Assembly: GCA_900550195.1 (NCBI GenBank)
Contig: URRB01000007.1
Location: forward strand, 1-64,000
DNA length: 64,000 nt
Direction of reading: 5' to 3'
Source of the DNA: an uncultured Collinsella sp.
GTDB taxonomy: Bacteria > Actinomycetota > Coriobacteriia > Coriobacteriales > Coriobacteriaceae
The notes beneath the pieces were generated by a model. That model was given only the letters and a program-made list of their open reading frames with translations. It did not search any database and was not told the DNA's origin. Shown in pieces: positions 15,551-24,697 of the stretch. The first letter of the stretch is position 1; every line of letters starts with the position of its first letter. The position numbers and the translations under genes are program-made.

Positions 15551-17911
15551 GTGAAGCTCGATACGCTCGAGATTGGAAAGGACGCCGTTGTCGCATCGGT
15601 GGCATCGGACGACCAGGCACTCCGACAGCATATTTTGGACATGGGCCTAACGCCGGGCACCGAAGTCACCATGATGAAGTACGCCCCCATGGGCGACCCG
15701 CTCGAGATTCGCCTGCGTGGCTACGAGTTGACGCTGCGCAAGGATGATGCCGCACGCATTGAGCTCGTGGATGTGCACGACACCGATACCGGTCCGCGCG
15801 CCAACGCCGCAATCGGAACGACGGAGCATCCGGCACTCGGTGAGGGGATGTATTCGCCCCGTGCGGCAAAAACGGCCGTGCCCGAGGGCGCACCGCTGCA
15901 TTTTGCCCTCGCCGGCAACCAAAACTGCGGTAAGACCACGCTGTTCAACCAGCTTACGGGCTCCAACCAGCACGTCGGTAACTTTCCTGGCGTGACGGTC
16001 GACCGCAAGGACGGCACCATCCGTAACCATCCCGAGGCAAGCGTTACCGATCTGCCCGGCATTTACTCCCTGTCGCCGTACACGGGCGAAGAGATCGTCA
16101 GCCGCCAATTCATCTTGGACGAAAACCCCGACGCCATCATCGACATCATCGACGCCACCAACATCGAACGTAACCTGTACCTGACGCTGCAGCTTATGGA
16201 GCTCGACCGCCCCATGGTCATCGCGCTCAACATGATGGACGAGGTGACGGCCAACGGCGGCGCCGTGGACGTCAACCTGCTCGAGAGCCTGTTGGGCGTG
16301 CCCGTTGTTCCCATTAGCGCTGCCCGCAACGAGGGTATCGGCGAGCTGGTGGATCATGCCTTGCACGTGGCGCGGTTCCGCGAGCGCCCCGGTCGCCTGG
16401 ACTTCTGTGCGCCCGATGGATCGGACGGCGGCGCACTGCATCGCTGCATCCACGGCATTGCCAACCTGATCGAGGACCATGCCGTGACGGCGCACATCCC
16501 GGTGCGCTTTGCGGCGACCAAGCTGGTTGAGGGCGACGAGCTGGTGACCGAGGCGCTTCACCTGGATCGCAACGAGCTCGACGCTATCGAGCACATCATT
16601 ACCCAGATGGAGGGCGAGGCCGGCACCGACCGCCTGTCCGCGCTGGCCGATATGCGCTTTAGCTTTATCGGCGACGTGTGCGGGCGCTGCGTCGTCAAAC
16701 CGCACGAAAGCCGCGAGCACGTGCGCTCCGTCAAGATCGACCGCATCCTGACGGGTCGCTACACGGCCATTCCGGCGTTCCTGGTGATCATGGGCCTCGT
16801 CTTTTGGCTGACGTTTGGCGTGATCGGCGCGGCGTTGCAGGGACTCATGGAGGACGGTATCGCTGCTATCATCGCCTCGGCCGATGCGGGCCTCAAGGCG
16901 TTCGGCACCAACGACGTGGTGCGCTCGCTGGCTGTCGACGGCGTGCTTACGGGCGTGGGCAGTGTGCTGACCTTCCTGCCGATTATCGTCGTGCTCTTCT
17001 TGTTCCTCTCCATTCTGGAAGACTCGGGCTACATGGCGCGCGTCGCCTTTGTCATGGATAAGGTGCTGCGTCGTTTTGGCCTGTCGGGCCGCAGCTTTGT
17101 ACCCATGCTCGTCGGGTTTGGCTGCACCGTGCCGGCTATCATGTCGACCCGTACGCTCCCATCCGAGCACGACCGCAAGATGACGGTCATGCTCACGCCG
17201 TTCATGAGCTGCTCGGCCAAGTTGCCGGTCTATGGTCTGCTGTGCGGGGCGTTTTTCCCACAGGCGACGGTTCCCGCCATGGTCTCGCTCTATCTGATCG
17301 GCATTGCGGTTGGCTGTATCGCGGCTTTGGTACTCAACCGCACGGCATTTAAGGGCGACCCGGTGCCGTTTATCATGGAGCTGCCCAATTACCGCCTGCC
17401 GAGCGTCAAGACGACGGTGATGCTGGCATGGGATAAGGCCAAAGACTTTATTACCAGGGCCTTTACCATTATCTTTGCCGCTACCGTGGTCATCTGGTTC
17501 CTTCAGACGTTCGACATCCGCTTTAATGTGGTCGCCGATCAGTCGCAGAGTCTGCTTGCGGGTCTCGGCAGCATCATTGCGCCGGCGCTGACGCCGCTTG
17601 GGTTTGGCGACTGGCGTGCATCCACGGCGCTCGTCACCGGACTTATCGCCAAGGAGAGTGTCATCTCGACCCTCACGGTGCTTTTGGGCGCGACCTCGCC
17701 CGCGGCACTGTCGACCATGTTTTCGCCGTTCACTGCCTATGTGTTCCTGGTCTTTACGCTGCTGTACCCGCCCTGTGTGGCAGCCATCGGCGCCGTCAAG
17801 AGCGAGCTGGGCGCGCGCTACGCCGTTGCCGTGTTCGCGTTTCAAGTGACGGTCGCCTGGATCGTGGCGTTTGTCGTGCATTCGGCGGGCATATTGCTGG
17901 GGTTGGCTTAG
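15551..17911 (+). CDS. feoB: Ferrous iron transporter, FeoA-FeoB fusion
   Basis: One 786-residue protein carries both FeoA and FeoB. Residues 1-75 form the SH3-like FeoA domain (HILDMGLTPGTEVTMMKYAPMGDPLEI). After a linker comes the FeoB G domain with P-loop AGNQNCGKTT (about 122-130), the G2-like VGNFPGVTVD, the G3 DLPGIYSLSP and G4 NMMDE. The C-terminal half holds the membrane pore with two gate modules (FGCTVPAIMSTR, SCSAKLPVYG). It imports Fe2+. The GTG at 15551 follows GGGGGAGG by 9 bp; a longer frame from 15314 runs through the tandem repeats and is rejected. FeoC is absent. Confidence 0.93.
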   Translation: MKLDTLEIGKDAVVASVASDDQALRQHILDMGLTPGTEVTMMKYAPMGDPLEIRLRGYELTLRKDDAARIELVDVHDTDTGPRANAAIGTTEHPALGEGMYSPRAAKTAVPEGAPLHFALAGNQNCGKTTLFNQLTGSNQHVGNFPGVTVDRKDGTIRNHPEASVTDLPGIYSLSPYTGEEIVSRQFILDENPDAIIDIIDATNIERNLYLTLQLMELDRPMVIALNMMDEVTANGGAVDVNLLESLLGVPVVPISAARNEGIGELVDHALHVARFRERPGRLDFCAPDGSDGGALHRCIHGIANLIEDHAVTAHIPVRFAATKLVEGDELVTEALHLDRNELDAIEHIITQMEGEAGTDRLSALADMRFSFIGDVCGRCVVKPHESREHVRSVKIDRILTGRYTAIPAFLVIMGLVFWLTFGVIGAALQGLMEDGIAAIIASADAGLKAFGTNDVVRSLAVDGVLTGVGSVLTFLPIIVVLFLFLSILEDSGYMARVAFVMDKVLRRFGLSGRSFVPMLVGFGCTVPAIMSTRTLPSEHDRKMTVMLTPFMSCSAKLPVYGLLCGAFFPQATVPAMVSLYLIGIAVGCIAALVLNRTAFKGDPVPFIMELPNYRLPSVKTTVMLAWDKAKDFITRAFTIIFAATVVIWFLQTFDIRFNVVADQSQSLLAGLGSIIAPALTPLGFGDWRASTALVTGLIAKESVISTLTVLLGATSPAALSTMFSPFTAYVFLVFTLLYPPCVAAIGAVKSELGARYAVAVFAFQVTVAWIVAFVVHSAGILLGLA

Positions 17912-18225
17912 GGGCGCGTTGATGCTCCGCGCTTTTGGGCGAGCAACAATTCAACAATTATGAGCCAAAATACCGGTAATTGTCGGCCTGCGGGGACTGT
18001 CCTACGCTGCAGGTTGCCGTTCGCTGCCTATTTGCTGCCGTTTGCGGATTCGTAAATACTTGCAATCGTCGGTCGATTTAACCGCATTACGCGATGCCGA
18101 TGCACATTTTTTGTGCCCCTTTCTACAATCACTTTGTGTCTATTGCCGAGCATGTCTTCCGTTTCGCCTGTGTGGGGACGTGGGGTGCAATAGTCGTTTG
18201 TAGAGGCTCATTGAGGAGGGAATTG
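17912..18225. other. Spacer between feoAB and the EIICB gene
   Basis: About 310 bp without a convincing gene. A CAACAATTCAACAATTATG stretch lies near 17944-17962, and no strong terminator is visible after feoAB. A frame open from 18094 has no binding site and precedes the real EIICB start. Confidence 0.4.
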
Positions 18226-19890
18226 ATGAAAGAAAAATTCCAATCGTTCGGAAAGGCAATGCTCGTTCCGATTACGCTCATTGCCATTTCCGGTCTCTTT
18301 TTGGGTATCGGTAGCGTTTTTACGACCGAACTGACCCTTGTGTCCCTTGGCGTTAATTGGGACTGGTATGCCGCTTCGCCGCTCTTTACGTTCTTCTCGG
18401 TATTTAAGGGTCTCGGCGAGGTAATCATTGGAAACCTCGGTGTTTTGTTTGCTGTCGGCTGCGCCTTCTCCTTGTCTCGCAAAGAGAAGGGCTGGGCTGC
18501 CTTTTCTGCCCTTGTCTGCTATCTCACCATGCTCAAGACGGTTGAGATTCTGCTTGGAGCAGCTGGCTTGGCTGCCGACAATACAACGGTGGAAGCTCTT
18601 CAGAAGGTCGGCCTTACGTCCATTCAGGCGAGTGAGCAGTCCGCACTCTACACTACCTCGCTCGGCTTTTTTGGCTACAGCTCTGGTGTCTTTGGCGGCA
18701 TTATCGTGGGCTGCCTGGTCGCCTGGATCACCGGCCGCTTTTACAAGACCAAGCTTCCAACGGCGCTGGCGTTTTTTGCGGGCAGTCGAACGGTCCCCAT
18801 TGTATCGCTGGTCGCCGGTGGCATCCTGGGCGGCATTATGTACTTCGTCTGGCCCGTCATCGGTGGATGCTTCTCGGGTATTGCGACGTTCGTGAAAGGC
18901 TCCGGTCTGGTCGGTACGTTTGTCTATCGCTGGGTGCTCGAGAGCCTTGTGCCGTTTGGCTTGCATCCGTTGCTCGAGACGCCCATGTATTGGACTGAGC
19001 TTGGCGGCTCCATGGTCGTCGATGGAACGCGCGTGGTGGGCAATAGCGCCATTCAGCTTGCACAGCTCGCTTCTCCCAGCAGTGACAAGCTCTTGGTTAG
19101 GGCCTTCATGGCTGGCTATGGCATTAACGATTACGCGTTGTTCCCGGGCATCGCCCTTGCTATGTGGTCTTGTGCCAAGCCCCAGAACCGCAAGAAGGTT
19201 GCTGGTCTTTTAATCCCCACAGTGATTTCGACTGTTTTCTTTGGCGTTACGGAGCCTATTCTCTTTACGTTCCTGTTTGCCGCCCCCTGGCTCTACTTTG
19301 GCGTTTACGCTCCGCTTTCCGGACTGGGTGAAGTTCTCTCGGAGGCAATGGGCGTTTCGGTGTACCAGGGAAATATCAAGGACCTGATCCCATTCTTATT
19401 CCGCCCCGAGAAGCTTAATCTGCTTCCATACCTTATCCTGCTCCCCGCCTTTTTCCTGGCAGCTTTCTTCCTCTTCCGGTTCTTTATTACTAAGTTCGAT
19501 ATCAAGACGCCCGGTCGAGACGATGGTGACGATATTGAGTTGATCAACAGCAGAGCCGAGTTCGAGGCAAAGGCCGCTGAGGCAAAGGGCGAGTCTGATA
19601 GCACTCCCAAGAAGGCAGTCCAGGGCCGTGCGGCCAAGGACAGCGCGCTTGCTGTTGGCATTGTCGAAGCGCTTGGTGGAGCCGACAACATTGATGATCT
19701 TGACAACTGCATCTCACGTCTTCGCGTGATTGTCAAGGATGGTTCTAAGGTTGCAGACGACGAGGTGTTCACCAAGAATCTTGAAGCTATGGGCGTTATC
19801 CGCCTGAGCGACAAGGCAATCCAGGTCATTTACGGTCCTCGTGTCGGCGAAGTCGCTTCTGAGGTGCACGAAGTTCTCGGTGACGAGTAA
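18226..19890 (+). CDS. PTS EIICB component, glucose/maltose-type
   Basis: The 554-residue permease imports and phosphorylates a glucoside. The N-terminal EIIC part (about 1-440) has around ten membrane helices with FGLHPLLETPMYWTELGG and the substrate motif FGVTEPILFTFLFA. A charged linker with Ala, Glu and Lys (about 440-470) leads to an EIIB domain with phospho-Cys495 in LDNCISRLRV. There is no EIIA domain, so the free EIIA at 13.4 kb may supply phosphate. GAGGAGG lies about 5 bp before the ATG at 18226. It is followed by a convergent RpiR regulator and then a GH4 glucosidase, which points to phospho-glucoside use. Confidence 0.9.
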   Translation: MKEKFQSFGKAMLVPITLIAISGLFLGIGSVFTTELTLVSLGVNWDWYAASPLFTFFSVFKGLGEVIIGNLGVLFAVGCAFSLSRKEKGWAAFSALVCYLTMLKTVEILLGAAGLAADNTTVEALQKVGLTSIQASEQSALYTTSLGFFGYSSGVFGGIIVGCLVAWITGRFYKTKLPTALAFFAGSRTVPIVSLVAGGILGGIMYFVWPVIGGCFSGIATFVKGSGLVGTFVYRWVLESLVPFGLHPLLETPMYWTELGGSMVVDGTRVVGNSAIQLAQLASPSSDKLLVRAFMAGYGINDYALFPGIALAMWSCAKPQNRKKVAGLLIPTVISTVFFGVTEPILFTFLFAAPWLYFGVYAPLSGLGEVLSEAMGVSVYQGNIKDLIPFLFRPEKLNLLPYLILLPAFFLAAFFLFRFFITKFDIKTPGRDDGDDIELINSRAEFEAKAAEAKGESDSTPKKAVQGRAAKDSALAVGIVEALGGADNIDDLDNCISRLRVIVKDGSKVADDEVFTKNLEAMGVIRLSDKAIQVIYGPRVGEVASEVHEVLGDE

Positions 19891-19952
19891 AACGCGCAAG
19901 TGGCTTTCAATTGCATAGCGCAATTCCAGGGCTTGGCTTCCTATCGCATGAT

Positions 19953-20705
19953 TTAGGGGGCCAGGCCTTCTTGTTTTAGATTGTCAAGGCAGATACTCAA
20001 TAGTTCTTCGAATGCGAGAATACAACTTCCGGTAAAGCAGTTAGGCTTAACGTTCTTAAGATCCATTGGGTGATCGTCATGTATCGTAAAGATCGCGTCT
20101 GCCGTCTTGGCGAGCTCGCTGTCTTCGTTGCCGGTAAACGCGAGGGTCGTAATGCCCGCGTCGTGGCATGCCCTTGCGGTTTCCAGGATGGCTTCTGTCT
20201 GGCCCGATTTGGATATGAGCATCATGCAGCTGAGCGTATTTCGGTTGGATTCGACAAACTGATCGGTTTCTAGGAAGTCCTGTATGACGGCCAAAAAGCC
20301 AAGTCCAACGAGCTTAGTCGCCATGTACTGCGCAACGATGCGTGAGAAGCCCTCTCCGTTTACTCCGATCATTCTGTTGCGATGTAGTGCGGCGATGAAT
20401 ACGTCTACATCTCCGGTGTGACATACGAAGTGGACGCTACTGTCTTTGAGTGATTGATTCATTTCGCGGGAGACATGCTGAAGGTGCTTGAGATCGTACA
20501 TCATTTCGCGGTAGCCACGGTAGCCGAGCTTTTTCGAAAGCCTGATGACTGTCGTCATGCTGGTAAAGCATGCCATGGCGACGGGTTTTATGCCAATATC
20601 ATCGAGGGTGTCGATATTGTTGAGTAGGTATTCGAGTACGCTTTGCTCGGTTTCGGATAGCTTTGCGGCTGAGTAGAGCTTGGAAATCTGCTTTTTATCA
20701 ACCAT
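19953..20705 (-). CDS. RpiR-family transcriptional regulator
   Basis: The 250-residue protein has an N-terminal helix-turn-helix of the RpiR type (ISKLYSAAKLSETEQSVLEYLLNN, then TSMTTVIRLSKKLGYRGYREM, residues about 5-75) and a SIS sugar-phosphate domain (about 105-240, with SKSGQTEAILETARA). It probably senses a phosphorylated sugar and controls the EIICB and the divergent GH4 gene. The ATG at 20705 follows GGAAGGAAG; longer frames to 21011 run through the GH4 promoter. The SIS domain looks short and may be diverged. Confidence 0.85.
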   Translation of the reverse strand: MVDKKQISKLYSAAKLSETEQSVLEYLLNNIDTLDDIGIKPVAMACFTSMTTVIRLSKKLGYRGYREMMYDLKHLQHVSREMNQSLKDSSVHFVCHTGDVDVFIAALHRNRMIGVNGEGFSRIVAQYMATKLVGLGFLAVIQDFLETDQFVESNRNTLSCMMLISKSGQTEAILETARACHDAGITTLAFTGNEDSELAKTADAIFTIHDDHPMDLKNVKPNCFTGSCILAFEELLSICLDNLKQEGLAP

Positions 20706-20776
20706 CGGTGCTTCCTTCCCGCCGGACGTGTGTGGCCGCTTCCGTTGCGTAAATAATAACTCCTTGGGGAATTCCT

Positions 20777-20832
20777 TTCCCGCCTTGCAACCGGGGCGGG
20801 AAGCGGCCCTCCATGCTGGATACAATATCCAG
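20777..20832. promoter_or_regulatory. Divergent RpiR/GH4 control region with palindromes
   Basis: TTCCCGCC (20777-20784) pairs with GGCGGGAA (20795-20802), and CTGGATA-CAA-TATCCAG (20816-20832) is a perfect 7-bp palindrome about 50 bp upstream of the GH4 start. These are candidate operators for the RpiR regulator. Confidence 0.4.
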
Positions 20833-20880
20833 ACACAGGCGAACCATGCAATATTGAATGTGCTAATTGGGGGTTTCGAT

Positions 20881-22254
20881 ATGAAACTTACGGTCATAGG
20901 TGGCGGTGGCGTCCGCTCCATGTTTTTGGCAAAGAGCATAGCCCAGCAGGCGTCATCGCTTGGAATCGACGAACTTGTGTTTATGGACAATGATCCCGAG
21001 AAGCTGCGCATCTACGGTGGCCTTGCCGCCCATGTCTCGGGCATGCTTTGCCCCACGCTTAATTTTTCACTGACGGGCGATGCAGTCGAAGCCGTTAAGG
21101 ACGCCGATTACGTGATCACGACGATTCGCGTCGGTGGGGACCATATGCGCGTTCGCGATGAGCGCATTGCTCTTTCGCATGGGGTTCTTGGCCAAGAGAC
21201 GACTGGCGCAGCCGGCGTGTCTTTTGCCATGCGCTCCGTCCCTGCGCTTGCTTCGTATTGCGAGTTAATCAAGAAGTACGCAAAGCCGGACGTCAAGGTG
21301 TTTAACTTTACTAATCCCGCTGGCGTCGTATCTCAGGCCCTACGCGATATGGGCTATGATTTTACTTATGGCATTTGCGATGCCCCCTCGGGCATGTTGC
21401 ATCAGTTTGCCGAGTATAAAGGCGTTGATCCCGCATCGGTTCAGGGCGAGTGCTATGGACTCAACCACCTCTCGTTCTTCCGCAATGTGACGGTTGACGG
21501 CGAGGACATCATGTCCGACTTGATCCACGACGACGGGGCATATGCTCATACAGATCTTAGGTTCTTCGAAAAGGACCTCGTCCTAAATCGCGGATGCGTG
21601 CCAAATGAGTACCTATACTATTTCTACTATCGCGAGCGCGCCGTTGCCAACGTTCTCTCTTCGCCCCAGACGCGCGGCGAACTAATCGAAGAAATTAATC
21701 GAGAAATGACGAGCGAGCTTGCATCTATCGATATTGAGAACGACTTCGAAAAAGGCCTCGCGTGCTTTGAGAAGTGGTACGGAATGCGCGAAAACAACTA
21801 CATGGCGGCCGAGACGGGTATTCATCGCGACAAGCCGTGGACGTTTGACGTGTACGGCAAAGATGCTGGCGGATACGCAGGTGTCGCGCTCCGCTTCATG
21901 GATATTGCTCGCTCTGGCAAGACGCAGCAGATGATCCTGTGCACCCCCAACAATGGTGCCATCCCCGGCCTTCTCGATACAGATGTCATTGAGTCAACGT
22001 GCGATATCTCCACCGATGGCTGCGTGCCGCATCGCGTCGAAGCCGATTCTGTGCCCGCGGGAAACCTCGAATTGATTCGTCGCGTCAAGTACTACGAGCG
22101 CACCGTGGCGCGTGGCATCGTTAACCGATCGAAGCGCGACATTGTCGAGAGCCTCGCGATGCACCCGCTCGTTAATTCGTACTCCTTGGCGAAAGATATC
22201 GCCGCGCAGTACTTTGAGCTTAACCGCGACTACATCGACGGCTGGACAGACTAG
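20881..22254 (+). CDS. Family 4 glycoside hydrolase (6-phospho-glucosidase type)
   Basis: The 457-residue protein is a GH4 enzyme, which cleaves phosphorylated glycosides using NAD+ and a divalent metal. It starts with the Rossmann motif MKLTVIGGGGVRS, followed by ITTIRVGGDHMR (the family's R-G-G region), FTNPAGVVSQALR, the metal-site motif GICDAPSGM and GLNHLSFF. It therefore acts on the product of the neighbouring EIICB. Whether it is alpha- or beta-specific cannot be decided by eye. The start follows TTGGGGG with about 7 bp spacing. Confidence 0.88.
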   Translation: MKLTVIGGGGVRSMFLAKSIAQQASSLGIDELVFMDNDPEKLRIYGGLAAHVSGMLCPTLNFSLTGDAVEAVKDADYVITTIRVGGDHMRVRDERIALSHGVLGQETTGAAGVSFAMRSVPALASYCELIKKYAKPDVKVFNFTNPAGVVSQALRDMGYDFTYGICDAPSGMLHQFAEYKGVDPASVQGECYGLNHLSFFRNVTVDGEDIMSDLIHDDGAYAHTDLRFFEKDLVLNRGCVPNEYLYYFYYRERAVANVLSSPQTRGELIEEINREMTSELASIDIENDFEKGLACFEKWYGMRENNYMAAETGIHRDKPWTFDVYGKDAGGYAGVALRFMDIARSGKTQQMILCTPNNGAIPGLLDTDVIESTCDISTDGCVPHRVEADSVPAGNLELIRRVKYYERTVARGIVNRSKRDIVESLAMHPLVNSYSLAKDIAAQYFELNRDYIDGWTD

Positions 22255-22344
22255 TCTGGACGTTAAAACTAGAAATTATGGATGGGCGGACCGGCGTTTG
22301 TATTGGCGCCCGTTCGCCCTGCTTAGTAAGAAAACGGGTATAGA

Positions 22345-23172
22345 GTGAACTTGCGAGAGAACTTCAATGTCTTTCTGGAATCGGGCGATCGGGCGAAGGA
22401 ATGCCGGAGTGGCTGCACGATGGCGTTATATATCCCCTTGTTTGTTATGAGCGCGCTTCAAATTGGTGTATCAAACGTTGCAACTGAGCTCGCCTATATC
22501 AATCCGTCCATTACGCTTATCTGCACTGTGGTCGCGGCCTTTTTAAACCTGCTTCTATCGAATGTGGCTTTTTCATTATTTGCCGTCGACCGGTCCAAAG
22601 AGACTGTGCAACCTGCTCGAACCCTTCCGGTTTATCTCTTGGCCTCGACGGTTCCCCTCCAGATTTCTGGGGCGCTGCTAATTTATTTGGTTCACTTGAT
22701 TTTATCGGCAATTGTGGTCTTTGCCTCGCTTGCGAGCAGTCAGCTCGGGGTGTTGTGCTCGCTTGTGGTGGCAGTAATCGTGACGCTTCTTTCCGCGTCG
22801 TTCGTATTCGTGTTAATTGAAGATGCGGACGTGGAGCAGAGGGGACTACGAGGCATTCGGTTTGCACCACGCTACATCATGCGTTCGGTCACGGTGCTTC
22901 GTTCCTCCTGGAGAGAAATCGCGCGTCCCGCAACGCTGCTGGTGGCATGGAACCTGGTTGCAAGTTGCGCTATCCAGGTTCTTGTTGGATGGGTAGTTTC
23001 GAGTGCGGCGCTGCCGTCGGCACTTTCAGTGACGGCGCTTGTGCATGAGGGACTTTATTATGGGGCGTTTGCTTATATGCTGCTTTTGCTAGTTCATTGT
23101 GCGGTTGCGAGTTGGCTCGAAATTGACGTGCTCATGGGGGTGTCCTTGTGCGTATCCGAGCAGGCGCGATAG
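22345..23172 (+). CDS. Unrecognised multi-pass membrane protein
   Basis: This 275-residue protein starts with GTG and has five to six hydrophobic helices (about 25-50, 55-80, 92-118, 120-150, 200-225 and 240-262). I see no motif that places it in a family. It lies 90 bp after the GH4 gene on the same strand. A hairpin of GGGCG and CGCCC in the gap (about 22285-22320) may terminate or attenuate. Its third-position GC content seems lower than that of its neighbours, and the ribosome binding site is weak. A link to the glucoside operon is possible but unproven. Confidence 0.55.
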   Translation: MNLRENFNVFLESGDRAKECRSGCTMALYIPLFVMSALQIGVSNVATELAYINPSITLICTVVAAFLNLLLSNVAFSLFAVDRSKETVQPARTLPVYLLASTVPLQISGALLIYLVHLILSAIVVFASLASSQLGVLCSLVVAVIVTLLSASFVFVLIEDADVEQRGLRGIRFAPRYIMRSVTVLRSSWREIARPATLLVAWNLVASCAIQVLVGWVVSSAALPSALSVTALVHEGLYYGAFAYMLLLLVHCAVASWLEIDVLMGVSLCVSEQAR

Positions 23173-23303
23173 CCCGAAGATGAAGCCGCGTTTTCGACAT
23201 TGAGTTCCTGCGTACCTTGCTTTCTAAGCAGAATTGGCGCGCCGTCTGTTAACGATCGTTTTCCAAGAATTCTTTCGTTGCTCATTTTATAGACTTCTCA
23301 TTG

Positions 23304-23309
23304 CTATAA
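23304..23309 (+). promoter_or_regulatory. -10 element of the MFS exporter gene
   Basis: A perfect TATAAT preceded by TGC (extended -10 style) lies about 40 bp before the start codon. No good -35 is visible. Confidence 0.5.
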
Positions 23310-23347
23310 TCGCCCGCCGCTCAAGATAATTGGAGAGGTTTTCCTAT

Positions 23348-24544
23348 ATGGCTCAAACAAAGCAAGACGGCATCACGCTCAGGCAGTGGCTCCCGCTCGT
23401 CGGGCTCACCTGCTGTGCGTTCGTGTTCAACACGTCGGAGTTTATGCCCATCGGCCTTTTGACTGATATCGCCGCGTCGTTCTCGCTCACCGAGGCCCAG
23501 GCGGGCATCATGATCTCGGTCTATGCCTGGGGCGTCATGCTGCTGTCGTTGCCACTCATGGTGTTCGCTTCGCGTTTCGAGTTCAAGCGGATGCTGCTGG
23601 GCGTGCTTGCCGTGTTCTCGCTGGGCCAGTTCCTGTCCGCCTTGGCACCGACCTATCCCATCTTAGTCTGCGCGCGCCTGGTGGTTGCCTGCGCGCACGC
23701 CGTGTTCTGGTCGGTCGCCTCGATCATGGTGTCGCGCCTGGTTGACACACGCCACGGGGCGCTCGCTATCAGCATGATCGCCACGGGTTCTTCCATCGCA
23801 CAGATCTTCGGCCTGCCGCTCGGCCGCGCCATTGGCCTGGCCGTGGGCTGGCGTATGACGTTTGCCGTGGTCGGAGCGCTGTCTGCTGTCGCGGTCGTCT
23901 ACCAGGCCACGGTGTTCCCCACCATGCCAGCGGGCGAGCGTTTTACGCTCAAGCAGCTGCCCGAGCTGCTCAAGAACCCGTTCCTCATCGCGCTCTATGT
24001 GGTCACGGTGTTCATGGCGACCGGCTATTACGCAAGCTACAGCTATATCGAGCCCTTCCTGGCGCAGGTCGCGCACGTCGATGCGGGCGCCATCACCATG
24101 ACGCTGACGGCGTTTGGCTGCTCTGGTCTGCTCGGAAGCTGGCTGTTTGGCCGCCTGTTCGACGGGCATCGCTTTCCGTTCTTGGCTATTACGCTCTCCG
24201 GCGTGCCGGTGGCTCTGCTGCTTATGGCCCCCGCAGCCTCGGCGCTCGTGTTGGTGCTTGCCGTCTGCGCACTGTGGGGTTGCTGCGCCACGGCCTTTAA
24301 CGTGGCGTTTCAGGCCGAGCTCATCAAGTACACGCCCGCGGATTCGTCGGCTGTCGCCATGTCGATCTTCTCGGGTCTGTTCAATCTGGGTATCGGCACG
24401 GGGACCGCAATCGGCGGCGCCGTGGTTTCGGGTCCCGGTATCGCTTGGATCGGCTTCGCGGGCGGGGCGATTGCCGTCGTGGGCGTCATTCTCGCCATCA
24501 CGGTGATGTTCCCAGCCATCCGTCGCGCCAAGCCCGTCGCCTAA
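23348..24544 (+). CDS. MFS exporter, SotB/AraJ-like
   Basis: The 398-residue protein has twelve predicted membrane helices and resembles sugar-efflux MFS proteins of the SotB type: WLPLVGLTCCAFVFNTSEFMPIGLL, the helix 2 region with YAWGVMLLSLPLM, VFWSVASIM and the GLPLGRAIGLAVGWRMTF signature. It probably exports sugars or drugs by proton antiport. The ATG at 23348 follows GGAGAGG by 9 bp; an in-frame TTG at 23330 lies inside the binding site. It is monocistronic and followed by a long hairpin repeat. Confidence 0.87.
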   Translation: MAQTKQDGITLRQWLPLVGLTCCAFVFNTSEFMPIGLLTDIAASFSLTEAQAGIMISVYAWGVMLLSLPLMVFASRFEFKRMLLGVLAVFSLGQFLSALAPTYPILVCARLVVACAHAVFWSVASIMVSRLVDTRHGALAISMIATGSSIAQIFGLPLGRAIGLAVGWRMTFAVVGALSAVAVVYQATVFPTMPAGERFTLKQLPELLKNPFLIALYVVTVFMATGYYASYSYIEPFLAQVAHVDAGAITMTLTAFGCSGLLGSWLFGRLFDGHRFPFLAITLSGVPVALLLMAPAASALVLVLAVCALWGCCATAFNVAFQAELIKYTPADSSAVAMSIFSGLFNLGIGTGTAIGGAVVSGPGIAWIGFAGGAIAVVGVILAITVMFPAIRRAKPVA

Positions 24545-24559
24545 TCACGTCCCCTCATC

Positions 24560-24626
24560 AGTTGCGGTGGAATAGTTCCTGTTTAAGGCCTCTGAAGGCC
24601 CAGGCAGGAACTATTTCACCGCAACT
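24560..24626. repeat. Long hairpin repeat, TTGCGGTG family, copy 2
   Basis: AGTTGCGGTGGAATAGTTCC and its complement form 22-bp arms (24560-24581 and 24605-24626) with a single G-T position. The centre can fold as GGCC/GGCC. The arms match copy 1 at 15108-15170 almost exactly, while the centres differ. Confidence 0.88.
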
Positions 24627-24697
24627 TATTTTGGGGAAGAGGATACGAGCTGGGCATACAATGGATGTCGTTGTGTTGAGCTTACCGGGAGGCTGTT

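Noticed and set aside
15647..17881. A 744-codon minus-strand frame over feoB
   Set aside because: Rich in His, Arg and Asp as expected from the complement of the feoB codons; no domain.
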